A stretch of DNA of 64,000 nt from Odontesthes bonariensis (lineage: Eukaryota; Chordata; Actinopteri; Atheriniformes; Atherinopsidae), in NCBI RefSeq assembly GCF_027942865.1, contig NC_134510.1, positions 31,928,663 to 31,992,662 of the forward strand, written 5' to 3'. Made by a program: the position numbers and the translations under genes. A model generated the notes under the pieces. It had not been told where the DNA came from. It saw only the letters and a program-made list of their open reading frames with translations, and did not search any database. The first letter of the stretch is position 1. Each line of letters begins with the position of its first letter. Positions 33,480 to 45,504 of this stretch are shown piece after piece.

Positions 33480-34242
33480 CCAACATCCCATCGAAGAAGG
33501 TAAGACCTCTAAAGACCTGATCTACTTCCTGTTTCTGAAGAGTGCAGACGTGTCTCTGCTTCCTCCTGCTGCTTACTGCTTTATTCGCTTTTAAATCATT
33601 CTACTTCTTTCCACAAATCTTGGATAGAATTTTTGGATATAATCTTTTTCTTTTAATTGTATATTTGTAAACGGTATTAGCCCTCCTGTTTACAAAGAGA
33701 ATCGGACAGAACAATGTCTCCTAACCCTGCAGTATCAGTCAGCAACTCTCTGTGAAGATAACACAGCTCGAGAGGATTGAAACGCTGCGAGATATTCGTA
33801 ACAACGAGGAATTTATTTACTCTATTATAGCTCCTGTGCAGGCTGTGGAGCCTTCATGTGCCAATATCTGTGCTGGAATATCTGGTGAAGCTCCCAAACT
33901 GGACGCTCCGACTGATATCTCCCACTGGAACAGTGTTGGTGCCAAACCAAAGTCATCAACCCCAGCCAGGATCTGGTCTCATGTTGTCCGTCGCAGAGGT
34001 AAATCCAGCACCAAACCTAAACCTCCAGCACTCACTCCACCACCTGAAGTTCCATTGCATAATAGATACACTCTGTTGATTACAAATAGAGTGTGTGATG
34101 ATGAATGTAATGCAAAAATAAATGAAAACAAGAGAAATGGCCCCAAACCTCAGCCAAGGGCTAACCAGATTATCAGGAGAAGCCCAAATCCCACAACCCA
34201 GGTGAGGACTACAGAAGCGATCGAGACCTCCACACAAAAAGC

Positions 34243-34484
34243 AATAGACACCATTCTTTTTTTCTTTTTTTTCTACCCCTTGTCCTGTCCAGCATTATGG
34301 CAGCAGAATTGTAATCTAAATACCGTTTATGCCAAACACATTTGCTATGCCAAGGGAAGCTTTATGAATGTAAAGCTCCCCTTGATGCCCATAAACTCCT
34401 TATTTTTATTTATTTATTTTTGTTACAATACTTAACATGATGTGATAGTGTGATAGTGCCGAACCAGTTAATAGACACCATTCT
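34243..34484 (-). mobile_element. Small retroinsertion with 15-bp target duplication
   Basis: AATAGACACCATTCT occurs at 34243-34257 and again at 34470-34484. The 212 bp between begin with a T-rich run, i.e. a poly-A tail in minus orientation. Removing one copy and the insert restores the L2 ORF1 reading through DTILIGDS. The body is not a SINE I recognise. LINE-mediated retroposition is the likely mechanism. Confidence 0.82.
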
Positions 34485-35099
34485 AATCGGGGACTCTATA
34501 ACACAGCATGTCAGAATGGCAAAGACGGAAAATATTTTTCTGATATTTTTCTGATACATCAGTCAGGGAAGTGATAGATATTTTGCCGACCATTCTGTCT
34601 ACTCATCCAGATGGCACGAGAGGATCATTGTCCACACAGGGTCTTTTGATATTTTGAGAAGGAAGACTGGCTCTGAGATCCTGAAGAAAGACTTTTCTCT
34701 GCTGTTGGAGAGACTGTGTCACTATGGAGCACACCGGGTCTCCATTTCTGGCCCCATTCCTGCTGTGGGTAATGGAATTGAACTTTTCAGCAGAGTTTTT
34801 GGCCTAAACACATGGTTGTCAAATGCATGCATCGCCCATGGGATTAAGTTCATTGATAACTTTAATATCTTTTGGAACTGTAAGGAGCGTTTCAGACCTG
34901 ATGGCGTGCATCCGAATCGAACTGGATGCAGATTACTTGGTGCACACTTACGTCATGCTGGGACGGCAAACCCAAACATGACTGTACAGATTAGACTGAA
35001 GGACACAGCAGCGAGGCAAACAACCCCCAGCCCTCCCCCCTCACCAGACCCTTTACTCCACATCACCCAAGGTCTCCAAAGGATGTCTCTATCCCAGTC

Positions 35100-35630
35100 A
35101 GCATGGGCGTCGCACCCGTAGGGGATGGGGGTGTTTCGACACCCCCACTTTTACAGCAAGATGATTTCATCCCCCCCACATTTTCCAAAGGTAAACCTGT
35201 TTGCCCACCCTCGTAGTGCACCAACATACAATGTGTTTTAAAGACTCTGTGCCCTCTTTAGAATAATTCTATCCAGATTTGAGCAGTCTAACTATTGTAG
35301 TTTCCATACAGGACCTAGTTTAGGGTGATGAGAATACAAAAAAAGCAGTAAAATGGCCCTGTTCTGCATTTTCACAAATCATAAAAAGGTTTCACAAATC
35401 CCAAACAAGGTTTTAATGAATCTATAGCCTCTTTAAAATAATTCTATCCAGATTTGAGCAGTCAAAATAGGGCGATCAAAATGCAAAAATGCAGTGAAAT
35501 GGCCCTTTATGCCCATCCATTTAATTTGCGAATTGGATGCCAACTTCAGCGTCGTGTCTATGGGCTTGATGTGGCGCTCATGTGCCCCCCCCTGGAACAC
35601 CCCCACATTTAAAATCACTGCTCCACCCCT
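35100..35630. mobile_element. Insertion of a repeat of unknown class in L2 ORF1
   Basis: The left edge reads AGCATGGGCGTCGCACCCGT, followed by GATGGGGGTGTTTCGACACC. The right part has GGAACACCCCCACATTTAAA. The ORF1 coding pattern (QSAW on the left, CQPGLQQPPST on the right) is interrupted by noncoding sequence with an internal partial direct repeat of ATAATTCTATCCAGATTTGA (35264 and 35440). Approximate CAGTCAG and CAGCCAG flanks may be a diverged target duplication. Confidence 0.55.
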
Positions 35631-35989
35631 GCCAGCCAGGACTCCAGCAACCACCATCAACCGAGAAACGCAGGGCACCCCCTCCTCCTCCTCTTACATC
35701 ATCTGTCCTGGCAGAGCAGGACACAAGGGGATGTGCAGGATGTTCAAGGAGCAGCACAACATCCAGAGTTCAGAACAAAGATAGCACAGTTCAAAACAAA
35801 GATACCATGCCATGATGCGTTCAGGGTCCCTGCTATAGAAGTCCTACTACTGACAGCTGTTCTGAGAACAAGCTGGGACCCAATAGGATTCCTGTATTAG
35901 TTAGTAAAAGAAGGAATCGAAAACATTCAACCTGCTGGGTGAATCTATCTAATCTTTTAACAGAACCACGTACAACTCAGAATACAACA

Positions 35990-38697
35990 GAGACCAGTGT
36001 AAACTCCACAAAGCTAGCCTTACTTAATATTAGATCTCTGTCCAATAAGTCACTGTGAGTTAATGACTTCATAATTTCACACAATTTAGATTTTCTTTTT
36101 CTGACAGAAACATGGTTAACAGAGAGCACAAGTGCTACTGTTCTTAATGAAACAGCCCCCCCAAACTTTAGTTTTATGGATAAATGCCGAAATGGGAGGA
36201 AAGGTGGGGGGAGGCTGCCTTATTTAAAGATACATTCCAGTGTAAAGAGATCTCATTTGGTGAATTCACTTCTTTTGAATATCTTAGTTTTATTTTAAAG
36301 GGTGTTCCTAAAATCCTGTTCTTAATCATTTACAGATCTCCAGGATACTGTGCAAGTTTTATTGATGAATTTTGTTATTTTGACTGATTTTAACCATTTT
36401 ATCTTGACCGGGGATTTTAACATTCACATAGATAATATGACGGATGGTAATGCCAAAGAATTTTCTTCTGTGCTGAACATGTTTGGTTTGTGGCAACATG
36501 TAACAGAACCAACCCACCTTCGAGGTCACATTCTGGACCTGGTCATTTCTAAAGGTGTTGATATTTCTTCTGTTGTGGTTATTGATTTGGCCTTGTCTGA
36601 CCATTTTTGTATTTTATTTGATTTATTGATCACTCAGAATGTTCAAACAACCAGCTTCTCAGTTAAGAAGAGGTACATCAATGAGAACACAAGTGCTCAG
36701 TTGAGGGAGGCCATAGCTATGTTACCAACAATGAGCGCAGAGTCGGTTGAAGGAATGCTGGATCATTTTAACTTAAAAATTTTTAATGTAATGGAAACTG
36801 TTGCATCAATAAGAATCAAGAGCACCTTGATCAAACAGAAAACCCCATGGAGAAACAGCACTACGGTCAAAAACCTGAAAATAGAATGCAGGAAAGCTGA
36901 ACGTAAATGCAGGAAAACAAAGCTTCAGATTCACTATGAGCTGTACAAACAAAGCCTGCGTAGTTATAACAATGAGCTGTGCTAGGCCAGACAGCTGCAT
37001 TTATCTGAAATGATTAATAAGAATGTCAACAATTCTCAAACTCTGTTTGCTATGGTTGAAAAACTCACAAATCCTCCTAAACAGTCAAACCCAGAACTCC
37101 TCTCCACTGAGAAATGCAACGAATTTGCCAACTTTTTTAGCCAAAAAATCAAAACAATTAAACAAAACATTCACGTAACACAGACAAACAAGAAAACTAA
37201 TCTGTGTCTAAAACCTAGAAATAACTCTGACGTTATGTCACAATTTAATATTGTTAATTTAAAAATCCTAGAGGAAACAGTTCGGCAGCTGAAATCAACA
37301 ACTTGTTCTCTGGACATAATACCATCCGACTTTTTAAAAACAGTTTTTACCTCAGTAGAAAGTGATCTCCTACGAATAGTTAACAGCTCACTGGCATCAG
37401 GCATTTCTCCCAAGTCACTAAAGACAGCTGCCATTAAGCCACTCCTAAAGAAGAGAACTTTCTGAATGAAAGTGGAAGTCTTGATAACTTTCAATCAGGC
37501 TTCAGACGTCATCACAGCACTGGAACAGCTCTGGTCAAAGTGTTAAACGACATCAGGTTGAATACTGATTCTGGTAATGTTTCAGTCCTGGTTCTGTTGG
37601 ACCTCAGCGCTGCGTTTGATACTGTAGATCACAGAATCCTGTTGCACAGGCTGGAAAACTGGGTTGGACTTTCTGGAGCGGTCCTTAACTGGTTCAGGTC
37701 CTACTTAGAAGGCCGGAGTTATTTTGTTACAATTGGCAGCTATGAATCTGAGCGAGTGGCCATGACTTGTGGAGTCCCCCAGGGGTCAATTCTTGGACCT
37801 CTTCTGTTTAACTTGTATATGCTCCCTTTGGGTCAGATATTGCAGAACTTTAACATTAATTATCACAGTTTTGCAGATGATAAACAACTTTATGTGTCTC
37901 TGTCACCAGACAACTGCAGCCCAGCAGACGTACTGAGTCAGTGTCTGGAGGAAGTAAACACCTGGATGAGAGAGAATTTTCTACAATTAAATGAAGACAA
38001 AACTGAGATCATTCTGTTTGGTAGCAAAGAGAAGAGGGTCAGCGTTGGTAAATATCTTGAGACTCGGGACCTTACAATCACTGACCAAGTTCGTAACCTC
38101 GGAGTGTTGATAGACTCAGATCTGACTTTCAGCAGCCACATCAAAGCTGTCACCAAGGCAGCTTTTTACCATCTCAGAAACATCAGCAGAATTAAAGGTT
38201 TCCTCTCCCAAAAAGACCAGGAGAAACTCATCCATGCATTCATCTCCAGTAGACTCGATTACTGTAATGCTCTTTTAACTGGACTTCCCAAAAAGAGCAT
38301 TAAACATCTGCAGCTCATCCAGAACGCTGCTGCTAGAGTTTTAACCAGGACTAAGAGATCTGAACACATCACACCAGTTTTAAAATCTTTACACTGGCTT
38401 CCAGTCAGTCACAGAATAGATTTTAAAAGCCTGCTGATGGTTTACAAATCCCAGAACGGTTTAGGCCCAAAATACATCTGTGATATGTTCAGAGAATATA
38501 AACCTAGCAGAACTCTTAGATCCAAGGACTCAGGTCAGCTGGTCCAGTCCAGAGTCCAGACTAAACACGGAGAAGCAGCATTTAGCTGTTATGCTGCAAA
38601 CAAGTGGAACAAACTGCCAGTAGAGATTAAACTCCAAATGGAGACATTTTTAAATCCAGGTTTAAAAACATTTCTTTTCTCATGTGTCTATGCATGA
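35990..38697 (+). pseudogene. L2 ORF2: AP endonuclease and reverse transcriptase, broken
   Basis: The 5' part has LALLNIRSLSNKSL, an early stop, then LDFLFLTETWLT (endonuclease block). Frameshifts follow, then FILTGDFNIHIDN and LSDHFCILFD, the endonuclease catalytic blocks. A stop separates the region near 36985, and another break lies near 37465. The reverse transcriptase reads open from 37540 to the stop at 38697: LLDLSAAFDTVDH, GVPQGSILGPLLFNLYM, FADDKQLY (catalytic DD retained), LDYCNALLTGLPKK and a C-terminal HGEAAFSCYAANKWNKLP. The open RT tail alone is 385 codons. The element as a whole cannot make intact ORF2. Confidence 0.88.
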
Positions 38698-39344
38698 AAT
38701 CTGCACGCTATCTTTTAATTTATCTGGACTGTTGCTTGTTTTTAAATTAATTTAGATTATTTTATTTGTTTCTCTTTACATTCTTTTATGTATTTTTAAT
38801 GCTTCTTACACTCCCTGCTGCAATGCTTTTACTTTATGTGAAGCACTTTGAATTGTTTTGTACATGAAATGTGCTATACAAATAAATTTGATTTGATTTG
38901 ATTTGAAGTAACTATTCAAGAAGGATTTCTACATAGGTATTGTACATACGATATTTGATGACAAATGCATGACTAAAGAGTGAGATGCTTTACCTATGTC
39001 CTCAGCTTTAAAGTGATAGGATTATGCTAAATAATATATTTTATTTTAAAACTAATTCAATCCAATTAAATAAACACAAACGAAAACTTCAAAACCCCTT
39101 TAACTTGTATTATCAGCTGTTTCAGAAAAAAAGTAATAACTAACAGATCCAGCTATGCATTTCTAAAAACATCTTTTCTATCTTTGCTCTTTGTGTGTAT
39201 TCTATAGAGTTAGGGGGCTTCAAAGTTTTTCCAAAATAATTTCCTCAACACATCAGCAGTAAGTAAATTTTTTTTATGCTTGTCTGTCTGTTATTTTATG
39301 AATCCTAAAAAGAAAATGAATTTAACACAATTACTATGTCCATC

Positions 39345-39420
39345 CATCCATCCATTATCTGCCGCTTGTCCGGGGATCGGGTCGCAGGGGCAGCAGCTTG
39401 AGCAGAGAAACCCAGACGAA
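39345..39420 (+). repeat. Short fragment of a teleost interspersed repeat
   Basis: The stretch TCCATCCATCCATTATCTGC, then GCTTGTCCGGGGATCGGGTC and GCAGGGGCAGCAGCTTGAGC, is a common fish repeat fragment. It lies directly upstream of the LRAT-like gene's first coding exon. Confidence 0.65.
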
Positions 39421-39469
39421 ATTACTATGTTGTCTCTACTTATCATAACAGTTTAGAATGTCTTGTAAA

Positions 39470-42400
39470 ATGAGGACCCTTATCCTGTGTGCGGTGATCC
39501 TTCATCTGGCAACCATAATATCAAAGATCAATGGAGTAAGAAACTTCTTTCACTCTTTTTTGCAAAGTAACTGCAGTGTTTTAACAATAGGATTTGTGGA
39601 ATCAATATTATTTACCTGGGAAATTCCATTAATCTTTTTGATTTTTTGCCATCTTTGACTTTCTTGGCATATGTTAAATTGAGTTCCATTCAGAAATTTA
39701 TATCACAGCCACTCCAGTATTGTCATGGATGTATACTGTAGGTTATTTTCAGTCTGAAAGGCTAAGGTCACACATAGCATGATTCTGCCACCATGCTTCA
39801 CTGTAGGGATGTGTCAGATGATATTCATCAGATATAATGTTTGAATTTCAAAATTAAAATAACTTTCATACATTTTTAGCCATAAAGACTTATTTGATGA
39901 TGCCCTACCGAAATTATCATCTTTCTGACAGGTTCTCCCATCCTTACAGAGGCCTTCTGAATCACTTTTAGGGCATTTGGGTTCTTTCTGGCCAATCTTT
40001 CTCTCACTCTGCAAGCCATTTCAGTGTCCCTAGTGGTTTTTAACAAGTCCCAAGGATAATCAGAGCAAATGGGATAAAGCTTATCACAATTTGGAACACT
40101 GATTATCTACATTAGTATCATCAGGATTCTGAATGTAGATTTAAAGATTTAATTGTAAACTAAAAATGCTCAATTTAAAATCAATTTACACAATCCTTTA
40201 AACAAATTTTAAAAATCATTGTCTAACTAAAAACTAAACTACTTCTGAAATAATTCAAGGGCCTTAGACTTGCTTTTTGTTTTACTGCAGAGGATGGTAG
40301 AAAATATTTCATTAAGGACAGCTTTCAGAGTTTCAACATTTAAAAAAAAAATGTTTATGATTCACTGTTTTTTATTTATGAACAAAATCCCAAGATGGGA
40401 AACAGGAGCATTACAAATCAGTGATCAACACCCACCCACCCCACCCCAACCTTAGATACACATCACATGACCCATTAGGTCATAAGCGAAATATAAGAAA
40501 AGAAAAAGTTCAGTTACAATTAACAATAGTCAAAGCATGTATTTTTTACCTAATGCTATAATGACATCAAGTATCAAAATGTAGAAAGAGAAAAACACAC
40601 AAAAGAAAGCATGTGAGACATCTCATTGTGCATGATTCAGCAAGTCTGTAACCCCCTCTGCAGTTCTTTCCCACATTTGTATTGTTGAGACTCTTGCCCC
40701 ATGGATTCTTGCAGTAGAGAGTTCCATCATTATAACATCTTGAAAGTACAACAACCATTTTTTTAACAGAAAGCTTGTGTGGAGGGAGCCACCTCTGAAC
40801 AATTAGTTTTTTTGCTGCTGTTAGGCCTGCAAGCCTCACTTTTCGCTGTTTCTCTGTACATTCAAACTGTGAGTCATCATTCAGTAACAACAAACTTGGC
40901 TGTAATGGAATCTCTATTTCTAATAATTCAGATAGGATTAAAGTTACCTTCCAAAAAGACTTAACCTCTTCACAATCCCAAACCATATGTTTATAGGTAC
41001 TGTACCTGGAATATCTTTGTTACATAGACTACAGCATAGGCTGTTTCTGTGCTTCGCATGGAACCTATCAATGGGCGTCCAGTACGCCCTGTGACAAAAC
41101 TTGAAATTAATCAACTGGTGGTTAGGGTTCTTTGATGCACTGAAAACATTATCCCATACCCCTTTCCCAGTCTATAGAGTCTGTCTCTAAGTCGCTTTCC
41201 CACTTAGCTGCTACAAAAAGGGTAGAGTAAGAAGATTCTAAGAGCCATCGATATGAAAAGGTGACAAATCCTCTGCAGGGAGAAATTAGTAATTTATAGA
41301 TAACAGGGTGGATTTGCACATTTGAGTTCCATGGTACCCCATAAGCACGTAGTGCTGACCGCAACTGGAGATAGAGAAAAGATTAGGATTAAGGAATATC
41401 AAAAAGTTGACAAAGATTTTGGAAGCTCATCAGTCCATCCCTGTTGTATATATCACCCAGCGTATGAAGACCACAAGAAGCAACTATAAGAGTTCGGTGG
41501 TTTGTATTCAGACCATCCCAAAAGGTCCGCATTATGATATGCTTACGAATACTTGTAGAAATGTTCAACTTTCGCCATCTTCGTTTAGAACTAGTATGCA
41601 ACACAGTCCAAGTTCAAATCAGTCAGTGGCAGCCGATGCGCCTTCCTCCATGTTAGCATTCATATCCATGCCATCCCCGCTCAGTGCAGGGAATGTTAGC
41701 ATCCTTCTCGGGGAGTTGGTCGCTCGTTTGGGTAGCTCACTGCTGAACTTCTCCGCTTCTTGTACTGTCTCGAACGACAGCTCCTGGCCTCGATAGGAAA
41801 CTCGTAGGATAGCAGGGTAGATCAGGAATGTAGATAGACCTTTCGCCCATAGGTCCTGCCGCACAGCTTTGAACGTTGCCCTCTTGTCGCTGGTGTACTT
41901 GCTGTAGTCGGCGAAGAACAGTAGCTCCCTGCCCTCATCCACGATTGGAGTGTTGTCTCTCCTGGCTTGTCTGGCACCCTGTAGAATGGCCTGCCGATCC
42001 TGGTAGTTTAGGACTTTGAATATGAGGGTTTGAAGACTATTGGGCTTTTTGGTGGAGTAGATTCGATGTGCACTTTCAATCTGTACGACTTTTGTTCCAA
42101 GAGAAGGGATCCATTTAGGCAGCATTTCCTGCAGGAATCTGATGGCATCTCCTCCCTCTCTGTTAGCTGCTAAATTCACTAGCCTCACATTGTTACGTCT
42201 TTCACGATCATCCAATTCTGCTAGCTTTTCTTCAAGCCGTTCCACGTCAGTTTTGACAGTAACAAAATCACGCTTCAGCCCCCTAGTTTCTGATTGAATG
42301 CGATCCACTTTCTCACCAAGGCCTTTCATCGCTGTCATATGTTCCACCAAGTACTTTTGTAGTGCATTGACTAAGTCTTTCACACCACGAAGTTCGGTAT

Positions 42401-44053
42401 GAAGAACCCTCTCCACCATAGCCTCCATTCTGGCTTCTTGTTGCTCAAGTGCTAGCAGGATAGTGTCATTGCCACTAGCATCCATGCTCGGCTTCAGACG
42501 TTTCCCACTGGGAGAAGCATTTGGAGATGGTTTAATCTTGTTTTTCGACATATTTTAGACTGTTACTCCTCCGCCGTCGACTAATGTTAAATTTTAAAAT
42601 AAAGGAGCCCGTAAAATTTGCTAAATTTGGGGATTTGTGAAGAGCTCAGAATTTTCTGACCATCGTGCTTGTCGGTCCCACGTGACCAACATTTTGAATT
42701 TTAAAACTATTATCAATAGAAATATGTTCATTGATCTGTTTTGCAGTGAATGCTGTTTTCTTCTACTTACAGTACAAATTTGGAGATATCATTTCTTTTA
42801 AAAGAACGTGTATCTGCGATAAAGCGTCGTACAAACACTTTGCTGTGTATGTGGGAAAAGGCTCTTTACTGGGAGTGAATAAAAAAGATGATGAAGACAT
42901 ATTTCACCGTACAGGTAAGTATTAGTTAAACTGAAAATGCAAATGGGCATGTTCACTACATATACAGTATTTGGCAAAAAAAACACATTTTCTTCCTTAA
43001 AGATGAATCATATAAATCCACTAAGAAACACTGCTAACAACACTGTCTAATCTTTGTTTACACAAACTGGAGATGTGAGAAACTGTTTTGTCAGCTCAGT
43101 TAAAAGAAAAAAAAATAGATACATCTTCTAATAACACCAAATGAAGTTAAGTTATTTGTGGACTGACGAAGTCATAAACTGAAAACATTAGGCTGATATA
43201 CAGCTACGGTACCTTTCTGTGCAGAAGTCCAGAAAAGTCTTTGCTTGATATTGGTTAGACTGTCAACTTGTTGCATTCTGCTTCCAACTTGGTTGAATAT
43301 ACAGGAAAGAATAGACAGAAGCAAGAAATGTGCATTCTTTTCTTTGAATGAGGAAGAAAAAGAACTTAAAGAACAAGAAAAAAAAGGATGTATATAAGTT
43401 TCTGGTTAAGTTCACTGTATATCCCAAATTTTCTTCTCCCTCTCTCCCATAGAAAAATTTCCCAAAGGAAAACACTGTGTTTTTGGAAAACTGGCAGAAC
43501 AAACAGAACCCCAACGAGACAATTACCTGGACGAAGAAATTGATATAATAGCAAGTGATGATGAGATGAGAGAACGCATCATCGAAATGCTTAAGAGTTG
43601 TGATCAATATCATGCAGGAACAAACAACTGCGAACACCTTGCGACTTATGTGCGTTATGGAAAAGCAATTTCACAACAGGTATGAGGCTAAATATACTTT
43701 ATTCTATCTCTATATGTCTGATTTAATATATCAAATTTAATATCATTGATGTTGCTTTTCATCATCATGTACAAACACTATGATTGTGAATGGAACTGTA
43801 TGGTTCAGGAAAAAATTACAATTTACTACTTAGTGTATAAAGCTACAACGGGGGGGACATGTGATTGCATAGTTCCTAATTATCCATAACCACAATACTA
43901 GTTCTCTATTAATGCTTCTGTAAAACTCAAATTAGTCTGTTTTATTCACAGCCTGACACCTGGTATAATACTATCTGCAAGAAACTTAAAGGGAAGAGGA
44001 GGAAGAGGAATGCAAAATGTGATGGGCAATCACCTGTTAAGAGTTCTGGCTGA
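39470..44053 (+). CDS. LRAT/PLAAT-like NlpC-P60 domain protein with N-terminal signal-like segment
   Basis: There are four exons with consistent phase: 39458/39470-39535, 42773-42914, 43453-43679 and 43952-44053. There are two in-frame ATGs; the second (MRTLILCAVILHLATII) gives a better signal peptide. Exon 2 has YKFGDIISFKR and YKHFAVYVGKG, with the catalytic-type His. Exon 3 ends NNCEHLATYVRYGKA, with the catalytic-type Cys in NCEH. Exon 4 is a basic tail (GKRRKRNAK), lacking the C-terminal membrane helix usual in PLAAT proteins. Members of this family transfer acyl groups or hydrolyse phospholipids. The second His of the PLAAT triad (GYVVHL) appears replaced by GSLLGV, so activity is uncertain. 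Length is about 178-182 aa. AATAAA lies at 44123. Intron 1 carries an antisense LINE relic. Confidence 0.82.
40567..41380 (-). pseudogene. C-terminal remnant of Tx1/L1 ORF2
   Basis: The frame MVWDCEEVKSFW, then LAGLTAAKKLIVQRWLPPH, matches the extreme C-terminus of fish Tx1/L1 ORF2 (a W-C motif followed by a KKLI-RW block). Upstream fragments such as FVAAKWESDLE continue it in other frames. The RT catalytic region is absent. Confidence 0.68.
41619..42551 (-). CDS. Tx1/L1 LINE ORF1 protein (coiled-coil RNA-binding)
   Basis: This 310-codon open frame starts MSKNKIKPSPNASPSGKR. It is a basic N-terminus followed by a coiled coil (LRGVKDLVNAL, then VERLEEKLAELDDRERRNN), then the RRM-like L1 core (NVRLVNLAANREG, IESAHRIYSTK) and a C-terminal domain (RVSYRGQELSF). 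It matches the organisation of fish L1/Tx1 ORF1p, which chaperones LINE RNA. It is fully open but belongs to a defective element, with no host function implied. Confidence 0.82.
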   Translation of the reverse strand: MSKNKIKPSPNASPSGKRLKPSMDASGNDTILLALEQQEARMEAMVERVLHTELRGVKDLVNALQKYLVEHMTAMKGLGEKVDRIQSETRGLKRDFVTVKTDVERLEEKLAELDDRERRNNVRLVNLAANREGGDAIRFLQEMLPKWIPSLGTKVVQIESAHRIYSTKKPNSLQTLIFKVLNYQDRQAILQGARQARRDNTPIVDEGRELLFFADYSKYTSDKRATFKAVRQDLWAKGLSTFLIYPAILRVSYRGQELSFETVQEAEKFSSELPKRATNSPRRMLTFPALSGDGMDMNANMEEGASAATD

Positions 44054-44759
44054 CAACTATTGGACAATTCTGTTGTCCTGCATTTCTTTTTCAGGTCTTA
44101 ACACGACATGAAATCTTATTATAAATAAAACAAGGAGCATTAACCGTCTCATACTTTCTTTTAGAACTATTCTATGTATGCTACAGTGCTTTAAGAGTAA
44201 ACAAGACATTCTAGTGTTTGAGAACCAACTTTGCAGCGCTCAGTGGGATTTTGAATGGGAACTAATACAACATGTGGTGATTTTAAGGGGTTTTCTAAAA
44301 GTAGGTTTTCCATTTACAGGTTTTCCTGCAGAAAAGGGAAGTTGAACCAAAATACTTCACTTTGGAAATACAAATTTACAAACAAAAATAAAACACTTGA
44401 CTTGACCATTAAGGTGCAACCTAAGAAGACATGTATATAACAGGTAACATTTTTCACACTGTATGTCAGAACAAAACTAAGCCATGATGTTAAAAGCAAT
44501 CTCTGTATACCCCTCTGATAAAATAGTGATGAGTTATAGATCATAATCATGTTAGTGGCACCCCATCAGTCAGTCCTGTATGATAGAAAAATTAAAAGGC
44601 CAAAAAGCTTGGAGTTTGTCCAAATCCATTTAAAAGACTGAGGGAAAATATTCTCAAAGTAGTAAAACTTCTGGCACAACGACAAGCTCTATTTTTTGAT
44701 GGACATCAAGGGCTAGATGCATGAAACTGTGTGTAGTTTTACACCTCGGCAGAATTGTA

Positions 44760-45405
44760 CATACAAGGCAAGGCAATGCAATTTTATTTGTAGAGCACAT
44801 TTCGTACACAAGGCAATTCAAAGTGCTTTACAGCTACATAAAATCACAAGGCGGCAATAAAATCATTCCAAAAAACCCCATAAAAATAATCATTAATTAA
44901 TTAATTTAAAAGTGAAGAGTGCAGATAAAATACTTTCAGGTGTCATATGCACAGAAGTGTTTTCAGCCTGGATTTAAACATTGTCAGAGTTGAGGCCTGT
45001 CTCACATCTTCTGGAAGACTGTTCCAGATGTTAGGAGCATAAAACTGAAACGCAGCCTCACCTTGTTTAGTCCTGACTCTGGGCACCAGCAGGAGACCCC
45101 TCCCTGAGGTTCTCAGAGCCCGAGTTGGTTCATATGGCTCTAACATGTCAGAGATGTACTTTGGCGCTTGACCATGAAGAGACGAGCAGAGCTGTTTTAA
45201 AGTCTATTCTCTGAGCGACAGGAAGCCAGTGCAGAGACCTGAGCACTGGACTAATATGGTGGTATTTCCTGGTTCTAGTCAGGACTCGAGCAGCAGCGTT
45301 CTGGATGTACTGCAGCTGTCTTACAGCCCGTTTAGAGCCCAGTCAGCTGGCCGTTACAGTAGTCTAACCTGCTGGAGACACACGAATGGATTAGTCTTTC
45401 TACAC
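44760..45405 (-). mobile_element. 5'-truncated L2-like LINE 3' fragment
   Basis: On the minus strand the frame at 44943-45146 encodes LEPYEPTRALRTSG, then RTKQGEAAFQFYAPNIWNSL, the C-terminal RT tail of an L2-class LINE, related to the copy ending at 38697. The 3' end at the left carries the short repeat AAGGCAAGGCAATGC. It lies downstream of the LRAT-like gene, in the opposite orientation. Confidence 0.75.
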
Positions 45406-45504
45406 TTTATTTGCCATATTTATAAAGCTGTGTGTACAAATGGTTCTCTAACACACACACACACACATAAATATATGTATATAATCACTGCCAACATACT
45501 GTGA

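Larger units (their letters stand above)
33710..35815 (+). pseudogene. L2 ORF1 with SGNH/GDSL-like esterase domain, interrupted
   Basis: The N-terminal part includes LHNRYTLLITNR and a proline/lysine-rich stretch. The esterase domain has DTILIGDSITQH (block with the catalytic-type Ser, 34484 onward), VHTGSFDILRRK, VSISGPIPAVGNG and FRPDGVHPNRTG (Asp and His block), as in other fish L2 ORF1 proteins. A 212-bp retroinsertion lies immediately before GDSIT, a second insertion (about 35100-35630) lies near the C-terminus, and there is a frameshift or stop between GDSIT and VHTGS. It is not functional. Confidence 0.72.
33480..38907 (+). mobile_element. L2-type LINE, near full length, degraded
   Basis: The element has a 5' leader, ORF1 with an esterase-like domain, ORF2 with endonuclease and reverse transcriptase, and a 3' end CTATACAAATAAATTTGATT followed by TTTGA repeats, typical of fish L2 tails. 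ORF1 and ORF2 are broken by stops and frameshifts, and ORF1 is also split by two insertions. The left boundary is approximate because no target duplication was found. Confidence 0.85.
40340..42650 (-). mobile_element. Tx1/L1-type LINE relic lacking most of ORF2
   Basis: The relic is antisense within intron 1 of the LRAT-like gene. Its 5' end is at the right (an intact-looking ORF1), and its 3' end is at the left (the last part of ORF2). The region between carries only a few hundred base pairs of ORF2 sequence, so the endonuclease and reverse transcriptase are missing. Boundaries are approximate and no target duplication was found. Confidence 0.72.
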
